Assembly: GCF_017726655.1 (NCBI RefSeq)
Contig: NZ_CP072308.1
Span: 868,001-932,000 of the forward strand
Length of the DNA: 64,000 nucleotides
Direction: 5' to 3'
Source: Agrobacterium tumefaciens
GTDB lineage: Bacteria > Pseudomonadota > Alphaproteobacteria > Rhizobiales > Rhizobiaceae
The notes beneath the pieces are model-generated. The model had not been told where the DNA came from, searched no databases, and saw only the letters and a list, made by a program, of their open reading frames with translations. Positions within the stretch are counted from its first letter, which is position 1. The number at the start of each line of letters is the position of its first letter. This document shows, in pieces, positions 53,448 to 63,567 of this stretch. A program made the translations under genes and the position numbers.

Positions 53448-54419
53448 CTACCAGCGCAGCAGGACGGCGCCCCAGGTGAAACCACCGCCCATAGCCTCCA
53501 GCATGACGAGATCGCCCTTCTTGATGCGTCCGTCGCCCGCCGCAACCGCAAGCGCCAGGGGAATGGAGGCAGCCGAGGTATTGCCGTGCTGATCGACGGT
53601 TATGACGACCTTTTCCGGGTCGATGTTGAGCTTCTTGGCGGAGCCGTCGATGATGCGCTTGTTGGCCTGGTGGGGGACCAGCCAGTCGAGGTCATCCGAT
53701 GTCGTGCCCGTCGCTTCGAAAGCCTGCTCGATGACGTCGGTGATCATGCCAACGGCATGCTTGAAGACCTCCCGGCCCTCCATGCGCAGATGGCCGACCG
53801 TGCCGGTCGTGGACGGTCCGCCGTCGACATAGAGCTTTTCCTTGTGCGAGCCGTCTGACCGCAGCTGCGCCGTCAGAATACCGCGATCGGCAGAGGTGCC
53901 CTCGCCTTCGCCCGCTTCCAGAACCAGCGCGCCGGCGCCGTCGCCGAAGAGAACGCAGGTGGTGCGGTCCTTCCAGTCGAGGATCCGCGAGAAGGTTTCA
54001 GAACCGATCACCAGGACGCGCTTGGCCATCCCGCCGCGGATATAGAGATCGGCGGTCGACACCGCATAGACAAAGCCTGAGCAGACGGCCTGCATGTCGA
54101 AGGCGAAGCCATGGGTCATGCCAAGACGGTTCTGGATGTTTACAGCCGTCGCCGGAAACGTATTGTCCGGCGTCGAGGTAGCCAAAATGATGAGATCGAT
54201 ATCGTCGGGCGTGAGTCCGGCATTGTCGAGCGCCGCACGCGCTGCTGCCTCGCCGAGCGACGCCGTGGTTTCGTCATCGCCAGCGATATAGCGCTGCTTG
54301 ATGCCGGTGCGCTGCACGATCCATTCGTCGGATGTCTCCACGACACCTTCGATTTCGCTGTTGGTCATGACACGCTTCGGAAGCGCTGCCCCGAAACCAC
54401 GAACTATAGAGCGGATCAT
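53448..54419 (-). CDS. fabH: Beta-ketoacyl-ACP synthase III
   Basis: 323 residues with the thiolase fold and intact triad: Cys in [11 protein letters not shown] (near residue 113), His in [11 protein letters not shown] and Asn in [12 protein letters not shown]. It starts fatty acid synthesis by condensing acetyl-CoA with malonyl-ACP. It begins four bases after the plsX stop, so the two are coupled. Normal length. Confidence 0.95.
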   Translation of the reverse strand: MIRSIVRGFGAALPKRVMTNSEIEGVVETSDEWIVQRTGIKQRYIAGDDETTASLGEAAARAALDNAGLTPDDIDLIILATSTPDNTFPATAVNIQNRLGMTHGFAFDMQAVCSGFVYAVSTADLYIRGGMAKRVLVIGSETFSRILDWKDRTTCVLFGDGAGALVLEAGEGEGTSADRGILTAQLRSDGSHKEKLYVDGGPSTTGTVGHLRMEGREVFKHAVGMITDVIEQAFEATGTTSDDLDWLVPHQANKRIIDGSAKKLNIDPEKVVITVDQHGNTSAASIPLALAVAAGDGRIKKGDLVMLEAMGGGFTWGAVLLRW

Positions 54420-54423
54420 TCCC

Positions 54424-55485
54424 TTATTCCTCGTCAGCCACGAGAGCTTCGGGCGCCGGGGGCGGAAGCCGTCTTGCGTGGTAAATTTTCAGATCATTCT
54501 CAATCTTGGCCGTGAGGCCGTTATGAACCATGTCGTAGCCGACATCCACGGCGGAGGCAAAACCAACGGCATCCGTCCCGCCATGGCTCTTGATGACGAT
54601 GCCGTTGAGGCCCAGAAACACGCCACCATTGACCTTGCGAGGGTCCATTTTTTCTCTCAGCACATCGAAGGCGCTTTTTGCCAGAATATACCCGATCTTC
54701 GCAAAGAAGCTGCGGGAGATCGCCTCACGCAGAAGCGTGGTGATCTGGCGTGCGGTCCCTTCGGCGGCTTTCAGCGCGATGTTGCCGGTAAAGCCTTCCG
54801 TCACCACCACATCCACCGTGCCCTTGCCGATGTCGTCACCTTCAACGAAGCCGCGATAGTCGATGGTGCCAAGATCGGCCTCGCGGATCAGCCGGCCTGC
54901 CTCGCGAACCTCTTCCTGGCCCTTGACCTCTTCAACACCGACATTGAGCAGGCCCACGGTCGGACGGTCGATATCGAACAGCGCGCGGGCCATGGCCCCG
55001 CCCATCAGGGCGAAATCGAGAAGTTGCTGGGAATCGGCGCCTATCGTTGCACCAATGTCGAGCACGATGCTTTCGCCCTTCAGCGTCGGCCAGATGCCGG
55101 CGATTGCCGGGCGCTCCACCCGCGCCATGGTGCGCAAACAGAATTTCGCCATGGCCATCAGCGCACCTGTGTTTCCGGCAGAAACGGCCACGTCGGCTTC
55201 ATTGAGTTTGACTGCCTCGATCGCGCGCCACATGCTGGAGACGTAGCGGCCACGGCGCAAAGCCTGGCTCGGCTTTTCATCCATGCTGACCGAGACTTCG
55301 CAATCATGGAAGACCGATTTCTCCCGGAGTGCGGGATATTGTGCCAGAATGGGCTCGCATTTGCTCTTCTGCCCGTAGAGCAGAAAAGTTACATCGTTGT
55401 GCCGCTCCAGCGCCTTGGCAGCGCCGGGGATGGCAACATCTGGGCCGAAATCGCCACCCATGACGTCAATTGCAATTCTGATCAC
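54424..55485 (-). CDS. plsX: Phosphate acyltransferase PlsX
   Basis: 353 residues: [26 protein letters not shown] at the start, [25 protein letters not shown] loop, a central [31 protein letters not shown] and [23 protein letters not shown]. It makes acyl-phosphate from acyl-ACP for phospholipid synthesis at the membrane. GTG 55485 with AAGGG upstream is the likely start; an ATG nine codons earlier is possible. It precedes fabH as usual; rpmF, often next to plsX in other bacteria, is not here. Confidence 0.93.
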   Translation of the reverse strand: MIRIAIDVMGGDFGPDVAIPGAAKALERHNDVTFLLYGQKSKCEPILAQYPALREKSVFHDCEVSVSMDEKPSQALRRGRYVSSMWRAIEAVKLNEADVAVSAGNTGALMAMAKFCLRTMARVERPAIAGIWPTLKGESIVLDIGATIGADSQQLLDFALMGGAMARALFDIDRPTVGLLNVGVEEVKGQEEVREAGRLIREADLGTIDYRGFVEGDDIGKGTVDVVVTEGFTGNIALKAAEGTARQITTLLREAISRSFFAKIGYILAKSAFDVLREKMDPRKVNGGVFLGLNGIVIKSHGGTDAVGFASAVDVGYDMVHNGLTAKIENDLKIYHARRLPPPAPEALVADEE

Positions 55486-55586
55486 GCGTCCCTTATCCTT
55501 AACTGCCGCCAATCAAGCGGATTTTGCGCGAAAATACCTTTTCCGGCCTTCGTTACAATAAAATTATTTCCGCCCGGCTGGGCCAT

Positions 55587-56162
55587 TCAGTCTTTTTTCC
55601 AGTCTTTCAGCACGGCAAAGGGCGATGGCCGCTTCTCTTCTTCAGGTTCTTTTTCGGCCGTTTCGGGAAACGCCGCATCCGGTTTGCGCGGATAGGGATC
55701 GATGGCAAGGGCGGCAAATTCGGCAACGACGGCGCCGACATCGATGCTGTCGCCTGTGAACTGATCGGGAATATCAGGGCCATCCGGATCGAGCACGATT
55801 TCGCCTTCCTCGTTGGTGACCATGCGGGCCAGTTTCGAGCCTTCCGGCACGAAAATCTGCTCGATGGTCTCATCGATCTTGCTCGAAACCGGCTCCAGCG
55901 TCACGACGCAGGACTGCGTGACCGCCCCGTGCACCTCGCCTTTTACCTTCACACCATCCTTCTTCCAGCGGGATACCTGCAGCTCTGCCTTCAGATATTC
56001 GACGGAAACCACATCCCAGAATTTCGCCAGGGCCTTGAGTTCATCGGCGCTGGCTTCCAGACCAATCCTCACCGGATTGGCGGAAATATGGCCTACCTTG
56101 ACGGGGTAGGAAAACGGCAGGTCGTCATTTGCGGGGTGTCGCGCGTTCATCGTGAACCTCAT
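55587..56162 (-). CDS. DUF177 (YceD) protein
   Basis: 191 residues of the DUF177/YceD family. The core shows FSYPVKVGHISANPVRIGLEAS at the start and EVHGAVTQSCVVTLEPVSSKIDE with the conserved Cys, then an acidic C-terminus. YceD is linked to 23S rRNA accumulation in plants and E. coli. The ATG at 56162 overlaps the upstream stop by four bases (ATGA). Gene order yceD-plsX-fabH is typical of Proteobacteria. Confidence 0.88.
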   Translation of the reverse strand: MRFTMNARHPANDDLPFSYPVKVGHISANPVRIGLEASADELKALAKFWDVVSVEYLKAELQVSRWKKDGVKVKGEVHGAVTQSCVVTLEPVSSKIDETIEQIFVPEGSKLARMVTNEEGEIVLDPDGPDIPDQFTGDSIDVGAVVAEFAALAIDPYPRKPDAAFPETAEKEPEEEKRPSPFAVLKDWKKD

Positions 56163-56698
56163 TGTCCAGGCAGGGGCAGCGTCAGGCTTCCGGTTGCTAT
56201 CGTTTCTTCGGACTGGGCGGCAATGGCATCGGATGCTTGCATCATCCAGCCCGCCAGCCCTTCCATGTCCCGCGCCTTGTCATCTGCCTGCGGATATATA
56301 TTGCGCCGGAGCGCTGCGGCAAGAGCAGCGCGGTCGGAGGCATCCAGCGCCGAAGCGTAGGATTCCAGCCGTCCATAAAACATACCGGCAAATTTCTTCA
56401 TGCGTTTCGGCACGCCCTGGTCACCGATCCCAAGTTCCCTGATCGAATGATCGAGGTCCTGAAAAAAAGCGTCGACGATTTCCTGGGCGATTTCCTGGCC
56501 GCTGACGCCAGAGGATTTGGTGCGACGGAAATAGAGAATCATGACGGCCGAGAGCATCTCGAAACGGCCCATGACCGTATCCGGCACACCCAGATCGAGA
56601 TAAAACCCAGGCGTGCGGGCCGCCGCCGTCAGCGTGGCATATTGCCTGTCAACGACGGCCCGATTGTTGTTTTTCTGTCTGAAAAGCCCGAATATCAT
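56159..56698 (-). CDS. Ubiquinol-cytochrome c chaperone family protein
   Basis: 179 residues of the CBP3/UQCC family (Ubiq_cyt_C_chap): FYLDLGVPDTVMGRFEMLSAVMILYFRR, EIAQEIVDAFFQDLDHSIRELGIGDQGVPKRMKKFAGMFYGRL and a late RRNIYP segment are hallmarks. It assists cytochrome bc1 assembly at the membrane. Coupled to DUF177 by an ATGA overlap. ATG 56698. Confidence 0.9.
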   Translation of the reverse strand: MIFGLFRQKNNNRAVVDRQYATLTAAARTPGFYLDLGVPDTVMGRFEMLSAVMILYFRRTKSSGVSGQEIAQEIVDAFFQDLDHSIRELGIGDQGVPKRMKKFAGMFYGRLESYASALDASDRAALAAALRRNIYPQADDKARDMEGLAGWMMQASDAIAAQSEETIATGSLTLPLPGQ

Positions 56699-56969
56699 CG
56701 TTTTTTTTCCGAACGGGACGGGTGAATGCGCTAACCGCCCATCGCACTTGTTGCATGATCGTCAAAGCTGGTTTACCGAAGCATCCACGAATTGCAATGC
56801 TGTCGCGGTCACGTTCGTCTTTGGGCTGAAACAGTCGAAGAGAACCGGAGGAGCTCCAAACGTCCGGGAAAGCATTGAATTTGGGGGGTGATCGGGATTT
56901 TCCGTCCCCGGATTGACACAATCATGTGCACAGACACTGTGCACCACGCAATGCCGGAAGGTGCCATTC

Positions 56970-57500
56970 ATGATCGCAGTCGGGGAAAAGCAGTTGAGCA
57001 AGCAGAAATCCGCAAGTCACGGCAAAATTCTGAGCAAGACCGCCATTGCAATCGTGCTCGCATCCGGTCTGCTTTCCGCCTGCACCAGCACGACAGATGT
57101 TTTCCACAACGGCTACGTCATGGACGAGCAGTCGCTCCAGCTGATCCCCGAGGGTTCGAGCCGCGAGCAGGTGCTGCTGACCATGGGCACGCCCTCCACG
57201 ACCGCGACGTTCGGCAACGAGGTGTTCTATTACATCTCGCAGAAGCGCGTGCGCCGTGCCGCCTTCATGAAGCCGTCGCTGGTCGAGCAGAACATTCTCG
57301 CGATCTATTTCAACAAGGATGGCGTGATCGAGCGCAAGGCCAACTACACGCTGCAGGACGGCAAGGTCTTCGACACGATTTCGCGCACCACGCCGACGGG
57401 CGGCAAGGACCTCACCTTCCTCCAGCAGCTGCTCTCGGGCGGCACGTCGGGCGCCAATATCGCCAAGAGCATTCTCGGCCAAAGCGGCAACGCTCCCTGA
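56970..57500 (+). CDS. bamE: Outer-membrane assembly lipoprotein BamE (OmlA/SmpA)
   Basis: 176 residues. A signal peptide ends in the lipobox GLLSAC (Cys near residue 41). The SmpA_OmlA domain holds LIPEGSSREQVLLTMGTPS, NEVFYYISQKRVRRAAF and IYFNKDGVIERKANYTLQDGKVFD. It is part of the BAM machine that folds outer-membrane proteins. ATG 56970 has GGAAGG upstream; a TTG ten codons on is possible. It is divergent from the cytochrome chaperone gene and convergent with hppA. Confidence 0.88.
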   Translation: MIAVGEKQLSKQKSASHGKILSKTAIAIVLASGLLSACTSTTDVFHNGYVMDEQSLQLIPEGSSREQVLLTMGTPSTTATFGNEVFYYISQKRVRRAAFMKPSLVEQNILAIYFNKDGVIERKANYTLQDGKVFDTISRTTPTGGKDLTFLQQLLSGGTSGANIAKSILGQSGNAP

Positions 57501-57523
57501 CGGTGGCGGGAGTGAGACATTCA

Positions 57524-57551
57524 AAGGCCCGGGGATCGCTCCCCGGGCCTT
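57524..57551. terminator. Strong bidirectional terminator between bamE and hppA
   Basis: AAGGCCCGGGGA (57524-57535) pairs with TCCCCGGGCCTT (57540-57551) around a TCGC loop; TTTTC follows on plus and TTTGAATG on minus. It separates the two convergent genes. Confidence 0.9.
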
Positions 57552-57574
57552 TTCATTTGGCGGATTAACAAGCC

Positions 57575-59713
57575 TTAGTGGGCGAGAACGGCGAGCAGCA
57601 GCAAGGCTACGATATTCGTTATCTTGATTGCAGGATTGACGGCCGGACCAGCCGTATCCTTGTAGGGATCGCCGACCGTATCACCCGTTACCGACGCCTT
57701 GTGTGCGTCCGATCCCTTAACGTGGCGCACGCCATCCTTGTCGACGAAGCCATCTTCGAAGCTTTTCTTGGCATTGTCCCAGGCGCCGCCGCCCGAGGTC
57801 ATGGAGATCGCCACGAACAGGCCGTTGATGATGACACCAAGCAGTGACGCGCCCAATGCTGCGAAGGCCGATGCCTTGGAACCGGAAATGGCGAGCACGC
57901 CGAAATAGACGACGATGGGCGCCAGAACCGGCAGCAGCGAAGGGATGACCATTTCCTTGATTGCCGCACGCGTCAACAAGTCTACGGCCTTGCCATAGTC
58001 CGGCTTTTCCGTGCCGGCCATGATACCGGGCTTTTCGCGGAACTGCCGGCGCACTTCCTCGACAATCGAACCCGCGGCCTTGCCGACAGCCGTCATGGCA
58101 ATGCCGCCAAAGAGATAGGGAATGAGACCGCCGAACAGCAGGCCGGCAACCACGTAAGGATTGGCGAGGCTGAAGGAAATCTCGCCGACATCCTTGAAGT
58201 AGGGATAGGTATCGCCATTGGCCGCGAAAAAGGAAAGGTCGTTGGCATAAGCGGCAAATAGAACCAGCGCGCCGAGACCGGCCGAGCCGATGGCATAACC
58301 CTTGGTCACGGCCTTGGTGGTGTTACCGACCGCATCCAGCGCATCGGTCGCCTTGCGAACGTCGGGGTCGAGGCCTGCCATCTCGGCGATACCGCCCGCA
58401 TTATCGGTGACGGGGCCGAAGGCGTCGAGGGCGACGATCATGCCGGCAAGGCCGAGCATGGCCGTCACCGCGATGCCCGTGCCGAAGAGGCCACCGAGCT
58501 GATAGGTGCCGATGATGCCGCCGACGATGACGATGGCGGGCAGCGCTGTCGACTCCAGAGAGACGGCAAGGCCCTGGATGACGTTGGTGCCGTGGCCGGT
58601 AACCGAGGCCTGTGCGATGGAATTGACCGGACGCTTGTTGGTCCCGGTGTAATATTCGGTAATGACGACGATCAGAGCCGTCACGACAAGGCCCACCAAC
58701 CCGCAGAAGAAGAGGTTGGTGCCTGTTATTTCCATGCCGGCCACAGTCCCGACCGTGCCCCAGCCGATCGTCGCATGGGTGGCGACCGCAAGACCGACGA
58801 CCGAGAAGACGCCGGTGGCGATGAGCCCCTTGTAAAGCGCGCCCATGATGGAATTATTAGTGCCGAGCTTGACGAAGAAGGTGCCGGCAATCGACGTCAG
58901 GATGCAGGCGCCGCAGATCGCCAGCGGATAGACCATGGCGCTCTCAAGCACCGGCGTGCCGGCAAAGAAAATGGCTGCGAGAACCATGGTCGCAACGACG
59001 GAGACGGCATAGGTCTCGAAAAGATCGGCCGCCATGCCAGCGCAATCGCCGACGTTGTCACCGACATTGTCGGCAATGGTTGCGGGGTTGCGCGGGTCGT
59101 CCTCGGGAATGCCTGCTTCCACCTTGCCGACGAGATCACCGCCGACATCCGCGCCCTTGGTAAAGATGCCGCCGCCGAGACGGGCGAAGATGGAGATCAG
59201 CGACGCGCCGAAGCCAAGCGACACCAGCGCATCGATCACTTCTCGCGAGCCGGGCGCGTGGCCCATCACCGACGTCAGGACGAAATAATAGATGGAGACG
59301 CCCAGCAGCGCCAGGCCAGCCACCAGCATGCCGGTGATGGCGCCCGATTTGAAGGCGATATCGAGACCGGCGGAAAGGCTGTGGGATGCAGCCTGCGCGG
59401 TGCGAAGATTGGCGCGCACGGACACATGCATGCCGACAAAACCGGCAACCCCGGACAGAACCGCGCCAATGATGAAGCCGATGGCGGCCATGGATGAGAG
59501 AAGATACCACGCCAGAACGGCGACGATCAGGCCGACGATGGCGATGGTGAGATACTGACGGGTGAGATAAGCCTGCGCACCTTCACGGATATAACCTGCT
59601 ATTTCACGCATGCGCTCGTTGCCCTGATCGGCATCGAGAACGCTCTTGGTGGCCCATGCCGCGTAAACCACGGACAGGACACCGCATAAAATTACTATCG
59701 GTATTACGGTCAT
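57575..59713 (-). CDS. hppA: K+-independent membrane H+-translocating pyrophosphatase
   Basis: 712 residues with about sixteen helices. The catalytic loop [19 protein letters not shown] and the acidic [19 protein letters not shown] are intact. [10 protein letters not shown] carries Lys at the position that is Ala in K+-dependent enzymes, so this is the K+-independent type. It pumps protons with the energy of pyrophosphate, at the plasma membrane or acidocalcisomes. ATG 59713 follows GGGAGG. Confidence 0.95.
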   Translation of the reverse strand: MTVIPIVILCGVLSVVYAAWATKSVLDADQGNERMREIAGYIREGAQAYLTRQYLTIAIVGLIVAVLAWYLLSSMAAIGFIIGAVLSGVAGFVGMHVSVRANLRTAQAASHSLSAGLDIAFKSGAITGMLVAGLALLGVSIYYFVLTSVMGHAPGSREVIDALVSLGFGASLISIFARLGGGIFTKGADVGGDLVGKVEAGIPEDDPRNPATIADNVGDNVGDCAGMAADLFETYAVSVVATMVLAAIFFAGTPVLESAMVYPLAICGACILTSIAGTFFVKLGTNNSIMGALYKGLIATGVFSVVGLAVATHATIGWGTVGTVAGMEITGTNLFFCGLVGLVVTALIVVITEYYTGTNKRPVNSIAQASVTGHGTNVIQGLAVSLESTALPAIVIVGGIIGTYQLGGLFGTGIAVTAMLGLAGMIVALDAFGPVTDNAGGIAEMAGLDPDVRKATDALDAVGNTTKAVTKGYAIGSAGLGALVLFAAYANDLSFFAANGDTYPYFKDVGEISFSLANPYVVAGLLFGGLIPYLFGGIAMTAVGKAAGSIVEEVRRQFREKPGIMAGTEKPDYGKAVDLLTRAAIKEMVIPSLLPVLAPIVVYFGVLAISGSKASAFAALGASLLGVIINGLFVAISMTSGGGAWDNAKKSFEDGFVDKDGVRHVKGSDAHKASVTGDTVGDPYKDTAGPAVNPAIKITNIVALLLLAVLAH

Positions 59714-59932
59714 GCGCACTTACCTCCCAAAAGGCCGGGTCTCACTCCCTCCCCGGCGCGGCGAAACCTTGTGCAGAGGGGGATGGACGGCGTGTCCGAA
59801 GTCCCCCGATTGGGCATTTGTTCCCCTCCCAAGGAAAAATGTCCTCAGTGCCGAGATTGCGTTGGCGAAAGGTGTCGCGTCAAGCCCACAAATTTGCCTG
59901 AAACTTGAAAGGGGTAGCGCGCGGCGCGCGAC

Positions 59933-61156
59933 TCAGGCGGCTTTTTTCTGCTTGGTGAGGATAAGTGAGAGGACGAGCAGGAGGCAAAGGCCGGCAACCG
60001 GCCAGATAACGAGGTTCATCACCGACCAGCCCCAGGCCGTGAAAACCTTGCCCGATGAAAAGGACGACAGCGCCACCGCGCCGAACAGCACGATATCGTG
60101 GAAGCCTTGGACCTTGTCCGCCTCCTGCGGGCGATAGCTGGACGTAATGATGGCGGTCGCGCCAATGAAGCCGAAGTTCCAGCCAAGGCCAAGCAGGATG
60201 AGCGCCGCCCAGAAGTTCCACAATTCGATGCCCATATGGGCGACGATGGCGCAGGCCATCAGAATAAGGAGGCCGGAAGCGACGATCTTTTCCGCACCGA
60301 ACCTGGAGATCAGCATGCCCGTGAAGAAGCTTGGGCCGAACATGGCAAGCACATGCCACTGGATGCCGAGCGTGGCGAGTTCGGTCGGGAAACCGCAGCC
60401 GACGACCATGGCGAGCGGTGCGCCGGTCATCATGAAGGTCATCAGCGCGTAAGAGCCGATGCCGCAGATCATGCCGGTGATGAAACGCTGGGTGCGCACG
60501 ATTTCCGACAGCGGCCTTGCCGCCTCGGCATGTGTCGCGGCGGTTTTTGGGTCGGGTAATTTCAGAAAGGCCAGAATGGCGATCGCAACCAGACCAAGCG
60601 GCACGAGGGCGATGAAAGCACCGGCGAAGGTGACCGGAGCCAGAAGGTCCTTGCCGACGATGGCCAGCTGCGGCCCGACAATGGCGGAGATGATGCCGCC
60701 TGCCAGGATCCAGGAGATCGCCTTCGGCTTGTAGAAGGAGGGCGAAGCATCGGCGGCGGCAAACCTGATTTTCTGGGTAAAGCCGCCGGAAATGCCGATC
60801 AACAGCAGGCCAAGCGCAAACAGCCAGAAATCAGAGCGAAAGAGAGCGACCGCGGCAATGCCGCCGCCGATGGAGCACATCAGCGCACCGACCATGAAGC
60901 CCGCCTTGCGACCGAGGAAGCGGGATGCGGCCGCCACGCAGATCGCGCCGAGCGCGACGCCGATGTTGAAGCCTGTCAAGGGCGCAGTCGCCAGCGACTT
61001 GTCAGCGCCAAGCAGTTGATAGCCGGCAAGCGCGCCGACCGAAAAGCTCATCGGCGCGGCCGATCCCATGATCGCCTGCGCCATGGTGAGAAGGAAGACG
61101 TTGCGCTTCGCCTCGCCCAGTTGAACTTCAAGTCCGGGGACGGAAACGGCGCTCAT
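59933..61156 (-). CDS. Major facilitator superfamily transporter
   Basis: 407 residues with twelve helices. Marks of the MFS fold are the loop between helices 2 and 3 (SRFLGRKAGFMVGALMCSIGG) and a central loop with a Lys/Pro-rich piece (LPDPKTAATHAEAARPLSEIVR). No substrate is evident. It lies 21 bases after the nusB stop on the same strand. thiL, expected by some rhizobial gene orders between nusB and hppA, is not seen. Confidence 0.85.
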   Translation of the reverse strand: MSAVSVPGLEVQLGEAKRNVFLLTMAQAIMGSAAPMSFSVGALAGYQLLGADKSLATAPLTGFNIGVALGAICVAAASRFLGRKAGFMVGALMCSIGGGIAAVALFRSDFWLFALGLLLIGISGGFTQKIRFAAADASPSFYKPKAISWILAGGIISAIVGPQLAIVGKDLLAPVTFAGAFIALVPLGLVAIAILAFLKLPDPKTAATHAEAARPLSEIVRTQRFITGMICGIGSYALMTFMMTGAPLAMVVGCGFPTELATLGIQWHVLAMFGPSFFTGMLISRFGAEKIVASGLLILMACAIVAHMGIELWNFWAALILLGLGWNFGFIGATAIITSSYRPQEADKVQGFHDIVLFGAVALSSFSSGKVFTAWGWSVMNLVIWPVAGLCLLLVLSLILTKQKKAA

Positions 61157-61177
61157 GTCTTCCTCATCTAACGTATT

Positions 61178-61675
61178 TTAGCGTTTTGCCTCGCCGCGCA
61201 CCTGCTTGGCGATGCGGTCCAGAACCGCATTCACCAGCTTCGGCTCGTCGTGCTCGAAGAAAGCACGGGCGATTTCGACATATTCGGTCACGATGACGGC
61301 GACCGGTACGTCCTTGCGCTCAAGAATTTCAAAGGCGCCGGCACGTAGAATGGCGCGCACGGTGGCATCGAGACGCGACAGCGGCCAGTCTTCCAGAAGG
61401 GCGGAGCGCACCAGCGGGTCGATCTTCGTCTGGTCGCGCACGACGCCCGAGACGATCGAACGGAACCACGACGGATCTGCCTTAAGATAGGTATCGCCAT
61501 CGACTTCCTGGCCGAGTCGGTGTGCCTCATATTCGGCAACCACTTCCATCACGCCGGTTCCGCCGACATCCATCTGGTACAGCGCCTGCACGGCCGCAAG
61601 GCGGGCCGCGCCGCGCTGGTTGGCGGGCTTTACCGAAGGCTGGCGCGGTTCACCGCCGTTTTCAACATCCGACAT
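61178..61675 (-). CDS. nusB: Transcription antitermination factor NusB
   Basis: 165 residues of all-helical Nus[20 protein letters not shown] at the start, [33 protein letters not shown] and [31 protein letters not shown] at the end. It binds boxA RNA with NusE for rRNA antitermination. ATG 61675 or the GTG at 61687 that overlaps ribH are both possible starts. It follows ribH closely, as in most Proteobacteria. Confidence 0.93.
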   Translation of the reverse strand: MSDVENGGEPRQPSVKPANQRGAARLAAVQALYQMDVGGTGVMEVVAEYEAHRLGQEVDGDTYLKADPSWFRSIVSGVVRDQTKIDPLVRSALLEDWPLSRLDATVRAILRAGAFEILERKDVPVAVIVTEYVEIARAFFEHDEPKLVNAVLDRIAKQVRGEAKR

Positions 61676-61679
61676 GCGT

Positions 61680-62126
61680 TCAGCCACCCAGTTTCTTTTT
61701 CAGCTCGATCATGGTCAGCGCCGCACGGGCGGCGAAACCGCCCTTGTCCTTGTCGGTGCGGCGCACGCGCGCCCAGGCCTGCTCATCGTTCTCGACGGTA
61801 AGAATGCCGTTGCCGATCGGCAACGATTCGCTGACGGCGAGATCCATCAGGGCGCGGGAGGATTCGTTGGCGACGATATCAAAGTGATAGGTCTCACCAC
61901 GAATGACCATGCCCAGCGCAACAAAACCGTCATATTCCGTGCCGTCATTGTCGGCGCCGTCAAGCGCCATGGCGATGGCGGCCGGGATTTCGAGTGCGCC
62001 GGGAACGGTGATGACGTCATAGGTGGCGCCAGCTTCATCGAGCGCGAACTTCGCGCCTTCGAGAAGGGCATCGGCCATATCGTCATAAAAACGTGCTTCC
62101 ACGATAAGAAGATGGGGTTTGGACAT
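61680..62126 (-). CDS. ribH: 6,7-dimethyl-8-ribityllumazine synthase
   Basis: 148 residues of the lumazine synthase fold: [60 protein letters not shown] with the catalytic His, and a late [17 protein letters not shown]. It makes the lumazine precursor of riboflavin. ATG 62126 gives the usual length. It is coupled to nusB, and ribE lies 1.4 kb upstream on the same strand. Confidence 0.93.
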   Translation of the reverse strand: MSKPHLLIVEARFYDDMADALLEGAKFALDEAGATYDVITVPGALEIPAAIAMALDGADNDGTEYDGFVALGMVIRGETYHFDIVANESSRALMDLAVSESLPIGNGILTVENDEQAWARVRRTDKDKGGFAARAALTMIELKKKLGG

Positions 62127-62289
62127 GATATTTTCCTGAAAAGCTTGATGCCGGATCATACCGGCTTTTGCGGCGGTCAAACCACGGCTGGCTGTTTTTG
62201 GCAAGTAATTTCATGTGTCGGCGGCGCAAGAGGCCGCGTCTGCCGGGCATTTGGCCCGGTTTTGCGCTCCCGACGCGGCTCCCCGTGAA

Positions 62290-62922
62290 TCAGGTTTTCT
62301 GGAAGGCGAGATGGACGCCGAGCCCCATCAGCACCGTTCCGGCGGCGCGGCGGGCCAGAGCCTGCGCGGTGCTCGATCGTTTCAGACGCCCGACCATCGC
62401 GCCTGCAAGAAGCACGCCGACGAGATCGGCGGAGGAGAAGATGAAATTGACGGCGATGCCAAGGATCAGGAACTGCAGCCAGACGGGCAAAGCGGCCGCC
62501 GGATCGACAAATTGCGGCAGGAAGGCAAGAAAAAACAGCGCGGTCTTCGGGTTGAGCACATCCACGATGATGCTGTCGACGAAGGCCCGACGTGCCGATT
62601 TCGGTTCAACGGTCAGATTGACCGCCTCGCCTTCCATTTTGCTACGCACCATCGAGAAACCGAGCCAGACCAGATATAGCGCGCCGCACAGCTTCACCGC
62701 GAGGTAAAGCCACGGCACCGCCTGAAACAGCACGGAAAGGCCGGCGGCAGCCGCGAAGATGTGGAAATAGCAGCCAACATGGATGCCGAGCACCGCCATC
62801 AGCCCGGCAAACCGGCCACGCGCCATGGTTTGCGCGGCCGCGTAAAGCATGGCCGGGCCGGGAATATAGGCAAACAGGGCAGTGGTGATGAAAAAGGCTG
62901 TGAGCAGCTCATAGGACGGCAT
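62290..62922 (-). CDS. LysE-family translocator
   Basis: 210 residues with five to six helices of the LysE/RhtB amino-acid exporter family: FFITTALFAYIPGPAMLYAAAQTMARGRFAGLMAVLG at the start carries the GP motif, and a middle loop (KSARRAFVDSIIVDVLNPKTALFFLAFLPQFV) the NPKT mark. It exports amino acids or related small molecules; substrate unknown. ATG 62922. Confidence 0.88.
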   Translation of the reverse strand: MPSYELLTAFFITTALFAYIPGPAMLYAAAQTMARGRFAGLMAVLGIHVGCYFHIFAAAAGLSVLFQAVPWLYLAVKLCGALYLVWLGFSMVRSKMEGEAVNLTVEPKSARRAFVDSIIVDVLNPKTALFFLAFLPQFVDPAAALPVWLQFLILGIAVNFIFSSADLVGVLLAGAMVGRLKRSSTAQALARRAAGTVLMGLGVHLAFQKT

Positions 62923-62975
62923 GATGGTTCCCCTACCTCATTTGGCAGAAAGTAGACTGCAAACGGCTTTCCTGC

Positions 62976-63566
62976 TCACAAGCGACCGACCAGCATCTCG
63001 ACCCGTGCCAGATGCGCCCGTCGTTTTTCCTCGTTCGAACGGTCCATATCGTAAAGATTAACCAGCTTGAAATCGAGACCTCTCGCGCAAAATGCAGCGA
63101 TGCCCCGCTTGAGCAGCCTTCTCACGGGGTTACCCATGTATAAATGCACGATCCACCATGGAGAGCCAGTCGAGGTAAAGGCCCACAACACGCGAATATG
63201 TCTAAGCTTTGGACGGAGGCGACCACCAGCCGGGTCGTTATCGAAGGCGACGCCGGGAACAAAAACCCTATCGACATAACCTTTGAGGATCGCTGGAAAA
63301 TTGAACCACCACTGCGGGAAAACCAGCACAAGCCCGTCCGCCTGCTGGAGACGGCGGACGAAGGGCTCGGCCTCCGACACATCGTAGTCCGGCTGAAAAT
63401 AACGGGCGCGCTCCGTAGATGTCAGCCGTGGATCGAAATTCTCTCGGTAAAGATCCAGGAAATCGACCGTATGCCCGTTCGCGAGGAGTTTGCGCCGTAT
63501 GGTCTCCGCAACGCCGGCGGCGAAGCTTTCCTCCAGTGGATGAGCGAGTACCACCAGAATCCGCAT
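62976..63566 (-). CDS. Flavodoxin-fold NAD(P)H oxidoreductase
   Basis: 196 residues of the NQO1/KefF/MdaB-like family: RILVVLAHPLEESFAAGVAETI is the FMN-binding start, then ADGLVLVFPQWWFNFPAILKGYVDRVF and FTSTGSPWWIVHLYMGNP. It probably reduces quinones with NAD(P)H and FAD/FMN in the cytoplasm. ATG 63566 lies one base past the ribE stop, so it may be translated with ribE, linking a flavoenzyme to flavin synthesis. Confidence 0.85.
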   Translation of the reverse strand: MRILVVLAHPLEESFAAGVAETIRRKLLANGHTVDFLDLYRENFDPRLTSTERARYFQPDYDVSEAEPFVRRLQQADGLVLVFPQWWFNFPAILKGYVDRVFVPGVAFDNDPAGGRLRPKLRHIRVLWAFTSTGSPWWIVHLYMGNPVRRLLKRGIAAFCARGLDFKLVNLYDMDRSNEEKRRAHLARVEMLVGRL

Positions 63567-63567
63567 T

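Noticed and set aside
58592..59497. 301-codon frame antisense to hppA
   Set aside because: Shadow of a highly conserved pyrophosphatase; low-complexity charged composition.
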